Origin: Luzula sylvatica
Lineage: Eukaryota; Streptophyta; Magnoliopsida; Poales; Juncaceae
Assembly (NCBI GenBank): GCA_946800325.1
Contig: OX326961.1
Span: forward strand, 43,971,415 to 44,035,414
Length of the DNA stretch: 64,000 bases
Direction: 5' to 3'
The stretch's first letter is position 1; each line of letters starts with the position of its first letter. Position numbers and translations under genes: made by a program. The notes beneath the pieces are model-generated. The model saw only the letters and a list, made by a program, of their open reading frames with translations. It had not been told where the DNA came from and ran no database searches. Below, in pieces: positions 45,616 through 57,323 of this stretch.

Positions 45616-48200
45616 CAAGAAAATTCTTGCCATATAAAACGTTAAAAATACAAGGAAATAATACAATATCAAATATATCAAATATCATATAATTAATGTC
45701 CGCATCTTCACAAGATTTGTTGCTTGACGTTCGTATATTATATTTATAATACTCTTCCTTGGATGTCAATATTTCATACGCATAAGTAGATACCTCGTTA
45801 AAAACCTGGTCAAGAAAACTCAATGGGATAAAAATCATTACTAGGAAAAAATAGTGTAGCGCGTATTATTTTTTCCCCTGATGGGTACAAATATCTATAA
45901 ATTAACGGATTTCAATCATATGCCTTAATTGCCTGAAAGTTTATTTGACATGAAATCTGCAGAATTATTACTTGCGAATTTGATACATATCAGTTTCGCT
46001 TCTTTTCTGGAGGTTGTGTGAGGAAAATAATTTTGGGAGAATTATCCTTGTCAGGAACGCGCCTCATTAAAAATCTTGCCAAAAAACTCATTGGGATAAA
46101 ATCATGACCAAGAAAAGAGAGTGCAGTGCGTACTGTATCTCCCCCTCATATAGGCAAATCTCCTTAAGACGACAAGTCTCATCTTGTAAACCAAGTTCTA
46201 GAAAGATTCAATGACAACGACTTGATGAAGAGATCATCCAGGTTATCATTCGAGTAAATTTGTTGTACGTTTATGTCACCATTATTTTGGACCCTCGAAG
46301 TGCTGGTCGTTGGGACCAATAATACTCAAAGGTGGTACTTCTGGACCAACAAAATTTTGATTATCTTCTCCGTGACGAAAATAATTATTCTTCATATCAA
46401 TGGATTGATTGCTATAAGAGAAATTAATGTGTGAGACTTGTTAATTTCAAAACGTTTCAAATATATTCTTCAAAAATAGATTGGTGAACAAATACCATAT
46501 TTTCTTATATACTCGATTTGCAAACAAAGAGAAAACATTTTCTTTTCTTAGTCTTTATGCAGTTCTTGCAACTTCTTCAAGAGTTTCAATGATATTCAAA
46601 TCATCGATGTATACTGCAAATCCATAATTTAATCTCTTGACAAAGATACATTGATTTAAATCATTCTAGGATTTTCATAACATTATAAAGTGGTCCATAT
46701 TTTATTATAACATCCACGAGAAGTAAATGAAGTCCTCGAGATTGCCAATATAATCAAAATCTGAGTGCGATTTCATTTCTCATTCTAAATTCTTATACAT
46801 ACATGTTTGTAGTTCGTATGTTGCCTATAATAGTTGTTTGGACTACATGTCCAAAATCTTCACGTTTTTTCAAGTGAATGTTATTCTTCTTGAATGCTCC
46901 CTTTCGTTTTTATTCACGTTGAATGTGAATGAAGAATTGTTTACGGAATTTCTCTTTTGATATTTATATCATAAAAATCTGTCTCGTTAAAACCTTACTA
47001 GATAAAACTCATTGGAAAAGATTCTAGTGGAGGAAGAAGAGTGCAACATTATTATGCTTCTTACGCCTCATAAATTGCCTCATTAAAAAACCTTGTCAAG
47101 AAATTCCAGTGGAACAAAATCAATGATCAAAGACAAAAGAGTGCATTGCGTATAATTTCTCCCCCTTATGGATACAAATATTTTATGACTAAGAATGTCA
47201 AACTTGCGTAGTAACTGTTTTGAAATCTTAGTTCTCACCGACAAACTAATTTCTTCAGGAAATATTTATTATATTTGTAATCCATGAAAAATAATTTTGA
47301 TATCTTTCACGTCAAATTTCTTTTTTTAGTACTTGTCTTTTAGAACTTTTCGGGAGTTTAAATAATTATTAATTAAACACTATTTGTTTATAATAAATAT
47401 GAATCTTTAAATTTGATCAATCATACGGGTATATATATTCTTAATTATTACATCGATTATATATTATGGCTCAAATTACTATTCACGCAAAGATTTTTGT
47501 AATTTAATATAATATATCTCTCGAGAGTTCAAATTGTATGCTTCAGGCATACTAAATTCTTCGGGGATTTTCATGAATATCGTAGCAAAATGAGTCATGT
47601 GTATAATCTGATATAATAAATGCAAGAAACAATTTTAGTCCTTCAAAGACCTATAAACAAATTAATAACATAAATACAATTTGTATCACCATGCAAGGTG
47701 GTTTTCGGACTCCAGGTCCATCAATTTCAATTTCTTATGTGATTTATGTTATTGGCCAATTATTTTTAAATGTCAGCATTCCACAATGGATTTAATTTCA
47801 GATCCTCGTTTTATTAATTATAAATTAAAAGCGCACCCATGCCAACTTTCCAATAACTATAGTTTTATTTCGGTTCCAATTTCTTCTAGCAGAGACATTA
47901 TTTTAAGATCTCATTATTTTCAACAATTTCAATGTTGTCATGTACCTGAACCATTTCAAAGGTTATATATTTATTTATATCAAATCTACTAATTAATCTT
48001 TCATTATCCTGTAAAAAGGATATATATCATTAGAAGTATTATGAACTTATTTTTTTGCCAATTTTTTATCATTGATAAGAGAAAAATAAAACACCTTTTT
48101 GATATCTAATTTGGAGATTTTAGCCTTTTTGAATCCCGGCTGTATATATATAATTTTTCATATTTGAGATAACAAGAATATTTCTTCACTAAGTGTGTTT
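45616..48200. mobile_element. worn retroelement-like region with four copies of a ~100-bp motif
   Basis: Four diverged copies (about 45792-45892, 46062-46160, 46981-47060, 47078-47179) share CCTCATTAAAAACCTTG, AAACTCATTGGGA, AAGAGTGCA..GCGTA and CTCCCCCTCATGG-type blocks. Such repeated blocks occur in LTRs or leaders of plant retrotransposons, probably in antisense here. No intact protein domain was found; an open frame at 47681-47992 is not convincing. No clear LTR pair. Confidence 0.45.
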
Positions 48201-48399
48201 TATTGCTTAATTACAGATTTTAGGGGAGGAATTCTCGGCAATCCAAGAGTGTAGTTGCCTTCCTCTCCTCGCGCCGATAAAATCGAAATATCATACCGAC
48301 CATTTCGGTACACGTGTGAGGAAGAAGGCAAATAATCATCAACATAAGAGATTACAAACTCTACTCGAAAAACCACTCACACATTAGCCACTATTCAGC

Positions 48400-48930
48400 C
48401 CCACCTACCTGATGGACGGGTTTTTTCTTTCGTTTTGTAATTCGAGATATCGTTGTGTGTGCAAACCCGATTCAATCAACAAGTTTGGAAACATATATGT
48501 GTAGTGAAAATATGAAATTTCGTTCCATGAGGAGTAAATGCGTCAAGGAATGAACCAAAAATAGACAAGAATTAGCAAAGAGAATTCCCAGGAGATAGTC
48601 TGTTACAACAGAAAAGTGGTCCGTTACAACGGACAGGGTGGAAATGCTAACGTTAAGTATGATATGAAAGTCCATTACAACACACTAGGCTTGGGATTGG
48701 TTAATCCATTACAACGGACCGCTATGTCCATTACAACACACGCAAGAACAACGCACATACACAAGAATTTTATGTGGGAACCCCGAAGGAAAAAAAACCA
48801 CGGCCGCCGGCGCTCAAACTATACTACTATACTGGAGAAAGAGAGAATACAATTGTTTGTGCTTGTTGGTATGAATAAAACTCTAGCCTGACATTTTATT
48901 TATAGCTAAACTCCTGCCCAATACAAGGAA
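48400..48930. repeat. LTR-like segment with repeated TCCGTTACAACGGA motifs
   Basis: Five related palindrome-type motifs lie between about 48598 and 48742: CTGTTACAACAGA, TCCGTTACAACGGA, TCCATTACAACACA, TCCATTACAACGGA, TCCATTACAACACA. A GC-rich CACGGCCGCCGGCGC follows. A similar motif (CGTTACAACGGA, then CCGTTATAACGGA) occurs in the copia leader at about 32912-32945. Probably an LTR fragment of another family. Confidence 0.45.
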
Positions 48931-49489
48931 ATAATCATTTCCTTAATTACCATTCAATCATGGCAATAAGAATATATGGACAACTTTCCTATCTTTTCAA
49001 TGTTTTCTTTTTCTAATTTTCTAATCCTCGAGTTTCCAAAAGTCTCCATGCCATAACATAGTCCCGAATTACAATTGGAAGTAAAATTTGTACTTCGCTC
49101 TGCTTGTGTGAATTTGAATATTAGCCATTGTAAAAATATAAATTGTAATTTGTAAGTAGATAAATTAATGTTTGCAGTACTGTACTTTTTGGAAAAAGTG
49201 TTTTTTTCTGGAAGAATCATTATCGCATAAAATGGGTTCATCCGATGAGAAAGCATTTACATAGTTTAGGAATTAGAAATCCAAAAAGAAAAAAAATTGT
49301 GCAAGATTATTGTAATATAGCAGAAAAAGTCTTTGAAAAGTAGAGTGTGCCTCCTAGCCAGCATTCCCAATTTGAGAATTTGTTGTGAGAAGACTGAAAA
49401 TCGAAAAAGAAGAAAACTGATCAATCAATTAGTACTTTAAATTGCAGAAAATCAGCAAAAAATAAGGCCTGGAAGAAGTAATTGGACCA
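48931..49489. other. intergenic, nothing recognised
   Basis: AT-rich sequence with no convincing gene, repeat or element on either strand. Confidence 0.45.
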
Positions 49490-49785
49490 TTAAGATAAGG
49501 TCCCTAAAAATCCCCAGCCTCCGCCACAACAGACATCGAGCACATAGTCTCCAATCGCCCCCACCGCCCGTCCTTCAGGCGGAAATTCAACATTCGAAAC
49601 CCTAACATTTTTAAAGCCCTAAATGAACGAAAATACACAACATATTCAACAAAACTAACCACATATTAACTAAATCCGAAAATTTTCCAAAAAAAAGAAC
49701 AAACAATAAATCGGCCAAAAAAGATGCAAGAAAATGAGGAAGAAAGGGGTACCTGTCTTCGTCTACGTGTGTGTGAGAGACCCAT
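49490..49785 (-). pseudogene. possible fragment of a UbiE/MenG-type methyltransferase gene
   Basis: A small two-exon reading is possible: 49753-49785 (MGLSHTRRRRQ) and 49490-49618 (43 codons with stop), with GT..AG ends and matching phase, 53 aa. The second exon contains GAIGDYVLDVCCGGGWGFL, close to the SAM-binding motif I of MenG/UbiE methyltransferases (GDYVLDLCCGSGDLAFL by memory). A stop follows soon after, so the rest of the enzyme is missing. The area is more GC-rich than its flanks and has a leader-like upstream sequence with a (T)18 run. Either a gene fragment or chance. Confidence 0.3.
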
Positions 49786-50302
49786 CGACAACACACAAAT
49801 CAACCTCTTTCCCCCTCAGTTGAGGTAAGGGTTTCGCCGGATTCGCCACTAGGTTTCCTCGCGGTCGCCGCTCTTTTTTTTTTTTTTTTTTCCTGGCTCA
49901 AACAAATGAGATGAATGAGAGAACGAAGGAGGGTAAGGCTATGAGTTGAAAAGGGCAAGACGGATAGACCCGGTTCATGTGAACTATTTGATATTAATAT
50001 ACATCTGTTCAAAGCAGGATCGTCCGATCTTGATTAAATTTAATTGAACGGCCAAAAACGATCTGGTGACGTGGAGGCACTAAATCACAGCAATTTCTTT
50101 AACTTTATACATGATTTATAATATAATAACAACCAAATTTTACACTATATACAAAATCAGTGACGGTCAAATTTAGTTCAGAAATTAACAAATTCTAATA
50201 TTTTGAAATTCACTCTATCATTCTAGATATGAATTCCAAAAGATATTACTAAACGTACTTAACAATCCAATTAACGTAGAACGACATAGTAAAATTTCCA
50301 TT
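49786..50302. other. spacer with leader-like sequence and T run
   Basis: GC-richer sequence (49800-49870) and an 18-base T run near 49873-49890, then AT-rich spacer. No gene called. Confidence 0.4.
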
Positions 50303-51200
50303 TTATTTCCCGTCTAGGAACTCTGAACTGAGTTCATTGTAGGATAAAAGCCCGGTTAAGAAAAATGTCACCGCCTGGACTCCTAACGTCAAGGTACAAG
50401 ACCAAGACAATATGATTGCAATACAATACAGAAGATAGCACGGAACAAATGGTATTATTATCGAATATGTTACTACCAGTCTCCATTTTCTTTCCGCATC
50501 AGTTTCTTGCGAAAGCATCCCCATGACTCCAAATATGATCGCCGAGATAAATATAGGAAATAAGATCAATGCCATTACATATGCATCTGGATAAAATTTG
50601 TATCCAATCACCACGAACAAAATGGAACACAAAAGCATTAAACTGAAGTAAACATAACCATTGCTGAAATTATCTTCTTCCTTGATCCGTTTCAGTCTGG
50701 CAGCTTCAAGTTGGGACAATTCACTTTGCAATTCAGAATTCTTCCCAAGAAGATCATTTGACCCTAAAGTTTGGAGAAACAACATAAAAATACTCAGATT
50801 AAAATGAAATTTACATGAAAATTTTCAAATAAATTGCTCCCACTAGAATTATGAATTGAATAAGCTTACATCGAGAACAGCACATTTCTCGTTTCCTCCT
50901 CACACCAGCCTTGATTAAACGTGCAACAAATCCTAAGAAGATAAAAAGCAGACACCAAGGAAGGCACTCCAAAGCATTTTCATAAGTGCCTTGCTCGGAT
51001 ATTAAAGCTAAATAGCCTTGTCCAAAGAAATTGAATGCATATATAACCAAAAATATTGAGTATGGAGACTCCGAGATGCCAATAGGTCTCTCAGTTCTTC
51101 TAATTCATCGGAGGGCTCGTTCATAGGCTGAATACGTTGGCGCTGGTAAATTGTCGAGGGTCGGTTGAAGATTGAAATCTGTGTATGATTTTTGGTACAT
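50303..51200 (-). pseudogene. multi-pass membrane protein gene, copy 1, probably disrupted
   Basis: An unrecognised family. One exon (about 50870-51200) encodes KSYTDFNLQPTLDNLPAP, then a TGA at about 51100, then a TM-rich part (PYSIFLVIYAFNFFGQGYLA, CLPWCLLFIFLGFVARLIKA) and a basic end. A donor at 50868-50869 and acceptor at 50764-50765 join in phase to a second exon (50303-50763) with a short coiled coil (LLGKNSELQSELSQLEAARL) and about four TM segments (for example FSLMLLCSILFVVIGYKF, VMALILFPIFISAIIFGV). Compared with copy 2, extra bases near 51095-51115 shift the frame. No signal peptide or start is clear. Function unknown. Confidence 0.55.
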
Positions 51201-51450
51201 TAGGTCAGATAATATTTTGTTGTCCAAATCTCATTTCAAGTCTTCCAAAAGGTTTATTATAAAAAAAAAATGTCTTCGAAAAAGAGACTAAATGGGCCAT
51301 ACAATCTCATTTCAAGTCTTCCAAAAATAGAATGAAATATGTATGACATATTTGCAGTCCTGTCTGCAGCACAATCTACAACATTTTTCATTCAATACTG
51401 CATGATACAGGTAATTTTGATTGTTTTGAACATAAATTGTGACGTCCTAT

Positions 51451-52620
51451 TCAAAATAAACCAAATCTTTCAGATAAATTTGTTAGTATTTTACCTTTGT
51501 GCTCTTCAACCAACACACTCATCTCGATCTCGTCTTCGTGCACGTCTAATGACGTGTGCGTTAATATAGGCCGTGGAGGAAATTCGATGGTCATTTCGTC
51601 CTTCATCGAAGAATCAGCGAACTTCCCAAATTGATAATCTTCTTTCTTGATCCATTTCAGTATGGCAGTTTCAAGTTGGGACAATTCACTTTGCAATTCA
51701 AGATTCTTTGCAAGAAGATCATTTGACCCTAAAGTTTGGAGAAACGACATACAAATACTTAGTAGATTAAAATCAGATAAACTTCAAATTTTTTAAATAA
51801 ATTGCACCCACTAGAATTATGAACTGAATAAGCTTACAACTAGAAGAATACATTTCGCGTTTCCTCCTCAGATAAGCCTTGATTAAACGTGCAACAAATC
51901 CTAAGAAGATCAAAAGCAGAAACCAAAAAAGGCAATGCAAAGCATTATTAAAATTAATGTTTTTTTAATTAATAATATTTTGGAGCAGGATAATTATGTT
52001 AAATAAATAAAAGTATCTAGAATATATGTTTAAAATTAAGGAGATGTATTAGATAGATAAAGGTGTCTGTCTGATAGGGTGTCTTTTGGAGACATTTAAT
52101 AATTCTTATATATATGTCAATAGCGTGTAAAAAAAAAATAGAGGATAATAAAAAAACTTTTCCAATTTCCTGTGTGATATTAATGAAAAAGTGGAAGCCA
52201 ATTTGGTGGAAGCCAATTGTATCTCTGACCCTCTCTCTCTCCGTGTATATTCTGTGTATCTTTCCAATTGATTTCTTTATTCTGTCAAGATACTAATACT
52301 AATCCCTCACAATTTATCTCCAAACAAGATATAATCCAAAATATTCCCAAAATCCCAACGAGCATTTTCATAAGGGCCTTGGTCGGATATTAAAGCTAAA
52401 TAGCCTTGCCCCAAGAAATTGAATGCATATATATAATCAACAATATTTGGTACGGACACTCCCACATGCCAATTGGTCTGCTAGTTCTTCCAATTCGTCC
52501 CTGTTCATAGAGAGAATACTCTGACGCGGGTAAATTGTCGAGGATCGGTTCAAGATTGAAATCTGTGTATGATTTTTGATACATTAGGTCAGATAAAGTT
52601 TTGCCGGCTAAATCTCATTT
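51451..52620 (-). pseudogene. membrane protein gene, copy 2, split and chimeric
   Basis: Pieces in order on the minus strand: 52620-52360 (KSYTDFNLEPILDNLPAS, no early stop here), then about 410 bp of foreign sequence (51950-52359), then 51949-51840 (LLIFLGFVARLIKAYLRRKR), then 51750-51451. The last piece begins like the coiled-coil exon (LQTLGSNDLLAKNLELQSEL) but at KEDYQF switches into SSMKDEMTIEFPPRPI, which resembles the 5' exon of copy 3 (52738-52935). The TM segments of the last exon are absent. This looks like unequal recombination between tandem copies. Confidence 0.55.
51950..52359. other. ~410-bp insertion in membrane-protein copy 2
   Basis: Copy 1 runs unbroken across this point; here AGCATT is repeated on both sides (about 51944-51949 and 52361-52366), suggesting an insertion with a short duplication. 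The inside is AT-rich with a duplicated GTGGAAGCCAATT segment and a CT run; no termini were recognised. Confidence 0.4.
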
Positions 52621-52737
52621 CACGTCTTCCAAAAAGAGATGGAATGGGAATTATTGGGACATACAATCTCATTTCAAGTCTTTCAAAAATAAAATAAAAT
52701 ATCTATCACATGTTGGCGGTCCTGTCCGCAAGACAAT

Positions 52738-52935
52738 CTAAAGCATTTCATTCAATACAGGTAATTTCAAAAATAAAATATCTATCGTGTGCTCTACTAT
52801 AGGCTCTGTAGGAAATTCGACGGTCATTTCGTCTTTCATAGAAGAATTAATGAATATCGCAAATTGATAATCTTCAAAAAATTTAGGAGAGACGGATTCA
52901 GAATTTTGATATAAATAAGAGATTGGAACGAACAT
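52738..52935 (-). pseudogene. membrane protein gene, copy 3, 5'-exon fragment
   Basis: Encodes FFEDYQFAIFINSSMKDEMT followed by VEFPTEPIVEHT, matching the chimeric end of copy 2 (SSMKDEMTIEFPPRPILTHT). No other exon of this copy is seen. It probably shows the 5' part of the ancestral unit. Confidence 0.45.
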
Positions 52936-53060
52936 GTTTTTTTTTTTTACTTCTTGGGTTTCTTTTTCCCTTATTTTTGTTTCATTTAGTTTTTTTTTTC
53001 CTTTTTCTTTCTTCTAGATGATATCTTCAATCAACATTTTGTTGAAATAATAAACTGAAT

Positions 53061-53120
53061 ATTTACTTAAGTTGTTTGGAAAATAATAAACTTAATATTT
53101 TCCAAACAACTTAAGTAAAT
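53061..53120. repeat. perfect 24-bp inverted repeat (hairpin)
   Basis: ATTTACTTAAGTTGTTTGGA and four further bases at 53061-53084 pair exactly with 53097-53120, with a 12-base loop. The flanking AATAAACTTA is repeated too. Possibly a tiny fold-back element; no duplication is clear. Confidence 0.85.
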
Positions 53121-53200
53121 AATAAACTTAAGTTTCTAGCTATGAAAAATCTGATATTCCTAATTGTTTTGCAAGTACACAAATCCCAAAAATTAACCAG

Positions 53201-53581
53201 ATGAATTCATTCAACGAAAATTTAAAAAGTGAATATATTCCAACTGTTGACACGAAGTTCTCTTCTTTCAAACACGCTATTGACTTCGATTATCGGTATG
53301 CCTATCATGCCGGTTTTGGGATTTTAAAGAAAGGTGGTGCTGACAAAAAAAAAGACTACTCGGCAAATTTTGAAGTGTTACAAAGAAGGTTTTCCAAATC
53401 ATCAATCATAAAAGTTGGTAATGGATATGAAGAGGTTTGTAGTGAAAATTAAGTGTAAAGCCATTGTAGAAATAGTACCAATGGATGGTGATATTAACAG
53501 AGAATGGTATTTCATTTATGTAAATTTGAATCACGATCAAGAACTCAGTCCTGAAATGTCACAAAAATTCAGATGTTTTTG
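53201..53581 (+). pseudogene. FAR1/FHY3-type DNA-binding domain relic
   Basis: The first frame (53201-53452) holds TKFSSFKHAIDFDYRYAYHA then GFGILKKGG, like the FAR1 start (F.S...AY.FY..YA...GF..R). The second part continues in another frame from about 53440: VKIKCKAIVEIV, REWYFIYVNLNHDQELSP, the C..(A/C)....W.V..F...HNH.L.P pattern. A single frameshift separates them. FAR1 proteins derive from MULE transposases; the MULE-type catalytic and SWIM parts are missing here. Confidence 0.6.
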
Positions 53582-53599
53582 ATAGTTCATGAGCTTGTA

Positions 53600-53740
53600 A
53601 GGTTTAGGTATATGCTTACTACTATCGTTAAATGAACATACACGGTCACATGTTGAGTTGTACTATACTTGATTTTCCAGATTATGGCATATGTGATATG
53701 CATGGTTCAACAAGTAAGATCCTTTGTGGCTGAGATAAAG
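53600..53740 (+). mobile_element. relic of the copia element's 3' internal region
   Basis: ATCGTTAAATGAACATACAC then GGTCACA..GAGT(T/C)GTACTAT corresponds to the sequence at about 38216-38260 just upstream of the 3' LTR of the copia element, with scattered differences. No LTR follows. Confidence 0.6.
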
Positions 53741-55310
53741 TATGTGTACAATGAAACGGGTTGTCTTCCTCTCATAAAAGACCCAACACACAGACGTATA
53801 CATAAAATTTACTGCAACAAATCCCAAAGTTCTGACTAGTCAAAGATTCATTGACTGCAAATCCCATGCGAGCTCTCTGCAAAGTGTGACCCGCGGTGCA
53901 GCCCGTCTTGTTCTCAATAATGTCACTTGCTACACAGATGACAGTAGAGACGAGTACACAACGGATCCTACGCTCCGCTCAACAGTTTTCATTGTGTTGG
54001 AGATTCGCTGTGAATTTATGATCGTGTAACCCTCGCTGCAATCTCATTCTCTCTTTGTTTCTGTTGTATTACACGTTCGTCAACACGGCGCTACACACAG
54101 TAGATCTAATCCGACGGTTCAAACAAACTTTCTTGGCTCCAACGCCCTAGAACCCCTCTCCATTCCATATATTAATGGAGATATCCCTTACCACGCTTTA
54201 AAGAAGAAAAAAATGAAGGCCCAAACCTCACTCTTTCTCTCCGGTTTTATTCAAATGGAGGTGATCTAATTTTTAAACAAAATTTCTGATGAATTAAAAA
54301 TAATTATTCCGAATTTTGGAGGAATATCTTGAGCGGTATTTGCAAGTTTTCGCCCTCATTATTTGGTCAATTTGGATGAAATTTGGATCGTTGGATTCAC
54401 TGCAACTTCCTCTACCTGACAATGTAAGTTGCAACTCGAATCTTCACTGTTAGCAATCTCTATTTCCTATAAAGAGAACAAAAGCATATTCTTTGAATCA
54501 TCATTGGTACTCATTGGTCAACCACTCCATTTTGGAAGGAAGGTAAGACCTTAGCCTCTTCCCTCAATTTTTAGAGGTTCGAAACTCCTTCTCGCTCCTC
54601 GTCGAGTCAGTTTTGCCAAGGAAATTGTGTCTTAGCACAGTTTTCGAGGCCGTTCCGAGAAGTTTTTCCTCTCCTCCACCCTCTCCGAATCCGAAGAAAG
54701 ATTTTTCTCCTTTTCCTCTCACCTCCTCTCAAGGCGTGAAGACTCGAGGACGTCGTCAAGATCCGTCCTAGGACTCGAATTCTCCTTTTTCGATACTTTC
54801 TACTATATTTTTAGGAATTTGTTAGATCTGAATGAAAACTCTTTGTGAACTTGTTCTATACTATGATATATAGTGTGAGGAATTTTTGTGAATTTTTGCA
54901 TGCATTATTCCTATTTCAGCCTTGTGAAATACTCAATTTTTTGTGTTGTTTTGCTTGATTTGTTTGAATTAGATAAAAAATCAAAAATATTCTTTTCTTC
55001 ATATAACTGTTTAGATCTGAATCGCTAGTTTAATACACTTTTTGGATCAATCAATTCTCTTCAATTGCCTCGAAATAATTTGTATTGATATAAAAAATTC
55101 AATATTTGAAAACAAAATAAAATACATAGAATACCGAAAATTGGGTGGGTTCAATGGACTAATTTCTCTAAATTTAAAAATTGAAATCAAATTTCAACCA
55201 CGTAGATGTGATCAATATCATATAAATATGTTATGGCATAAAATTTTCGTGATTTTCATAATTTTATCTAACAAAATCGACAATATATTTTCGTGGCCGT
55301 CTATTTTGGT
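53741..55310. other. intergenic, mixed repeat debris
   Basis: No gene seen. A tRNA-like GAGGTTCGAAACTCC with an upstream GGTAAGACC lies at about 54540-54592 and may be a SINE. A CT-rich, leader-like stretch is at 54660-54790, but no coding exon follows it. Confidence 0.4.
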
Positions 55311-55381
55311 AAATAGTGTCGTAAATATATTCGTAAATACTGTCGTAAATATATTCGTAAATAGTGTCGTAAATATATTCG
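55311..55381. repeat. 24-bp tandem repeat, three copies
   Basis: AAATA(G/C)TGTCGTAAATATAT repeated three times with a TCGT joint. Short and AT-rich; no function suggested. Confidence 0.8.
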
Positions 55382-56379
55382 GCCGTCAATTTGTTTACGT
55401 ATTATGATAGATATGACAAACTCAAATATACAACATTCTTAAGTGATAGAGATTAAAGATAATATATTTACGGTTGAATTTTTATTTCGATGTTCAAATT
55501 TATTGAAATTAACTATGTTGGTTTTATTGGTCGTACAACAGTGATCATTGAACCCACCCTCGAAAATTATAGTAACTAAATTATCAAAATTATAATTTCG
55601 CAAGTCACGATAAAAATCAGAATAAGACAATCAGAAACAAGTCAGGTCCAGTTATACAACCAAAAAGTTTGGGCTTTGCGTTCAAATTTTTACAAGAATC
55701 CAATTTTTTTTTCAAGAAAGATGATTTAATCAGTTGAAAATAAGTATAATTACAAAAAATATAAGATATTTCATGGTTTATTGGTAGAACAATTATTTCT
55801 TTTGTGAGAAATCATGAATTCGACTATCTACAAATTATAATTAAAAAAAATCCAAAATATAATGAAAACATGATAAAAATTTGATGTAGGCAAGATTTGA
55901 GCTTAGATCTATATAAAACTAGAGCATCGATCAATAAATCACACAATTACATGTGACTAAATATGTTAGCAATATTTCAAATAAATGAATTAGATACCAA
56001 ATTCATAATTACATTTTCAAGTTAGACTTCGAGTACTTGAAAATACGAAACCGGATTTGGTCAGAGACATTATTTATCCATGTAATTGGACAGAGACGCT
56101 GAACCAACCACCTACCTCTTAGTATCCTAAAATATTGTTTTGTAATTACTATATAGTATATAGTATATATTATATATTAGTTGAACTGAAATAATTGTGG
56201 AATGTCGAGTTCAAATTTATTTTAAATTTATTCTGAGCAAGTGGATCGTGCTTAAGTTTCGTTCGATGTGTTTTCGAAGATGTTCAATTTGACTAGATGA
56301 ACTTAGAACTGATGTTGAATAAATTGTTGTCGAGTAAAACATTAGTGAGTTATGAATCCAATGGAAAATGAATCACAAG
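55382..56379. other. intergenic, nothing clear
   Basis: AT-rich. A tRNA-like stretch at about 55775-55835 (GGTTTATTGGTAGAACAA .. GAATTCGACTATC) may be a worn SINE head. No gene. Confidence 0.4.
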
Positions 56380-57134
56380 CTATGTTACAAGGATACGGAT
56401 ACGGGTATCGTATCCGATACGATATCAGATACGATACGGATACGGCGATACGGTAATTTTTAGAAATCACGGATACGAATACGGCTATATAATTATTATT
56501 TCAATATATTTATATTATACATAATTAATAATTAATTGGGGAGTGCTATCATAGACCCATTTTCTTATCATGGACCTATTTTTTTTTAAAAAAAATTCGA
56601 ATATTTGTGAAATAATGATATTTTTTGAAAGATTCTAGTATATATTTATCATTTAATGTTTTTCGAAATATAAATTTTGTAGAATTAATTAATAAATAGC
56701 TAAAATTCTTACAATAATTTTTTGAAAATGGGTCTATCATAGCACTCCCCTAATTAATAATACTTATAAATTAAATATCATAACAATAAATAAAATTATA
56801 TCATAAAAATATCGTAAAACTTATTCTATAAATATCATAAAACTAATCTAGAAGTATCATAGAAATAACATATATAATTTAATTAAAAATATTATGGGCC
56901 AAAATATATAACGAACCGAAGTATCATAAATGGAGTATCTTACCCGTATCCTGAAAGTATCTCAGGCGTATCCTTCCGTATCCCCGTCGTATCCGGAAAA
57001 AATAAATATTAAAATAATCGGATATGTCACATGACGTATCTGATACGTATCCGAGCCGTATCACACCCGTATCCGTATCGGATACACGTATTCTCAGGAT
57101 ACTTCTGCATTTTTGAAGTATCCGCATAACATAG
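56380..57134. mobile_element. hAT-type element with GATACGGATACG motif arrays
   Basis: The ends are CTATGTTACAAGGATAC and, reverse-complemented, CTATGTTATGCGGATAC. Both subterminal regions are arrays of CGGATACG/TATCCGTATC motifs. No 8-bp duplication could be confirmed. A MITE (56538-56750) is nested inside. The layout parallels the hAT elements at 2846, 13169 and 45060. Confidence 0.65.
56538..56750. mobile_element. nested MULE-type MITE (213 bp)
   Basis: The ends are GGGGAGTGCTATCATAGACC and, reverse-complemented, GGGGAGTGCTATGATAGACC. Flanks TAATTAATT/TAATTAATA (56529-56537 and 56751-56759) match at 8 of 9 positions. AT-rich centre. It lies inside the hAT-type element 56380-57134. Confidence 0.8.
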
Positions 57135-57323
57135 AGCATTACATACAAGTCCCAAAAATGGGAAAAAACAGTTGGCCAAAATATCGGATTATTTGTATCT
57201 CAATACTTATGTAATGTATGTGCATCACGAAGTTCTGTCAACTTAGTATTACATACAATATATTTACACATGACACATAATTCTTACATGCCATATGAGA
57301 TTTAAATTTCCCTGTTGAAACGA

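Noticed and set aside
47681..47992. 103-codon plus-strand open frame
   Set aside because: No domain or family similarity, and it lies in worn retroelement-like sequence.
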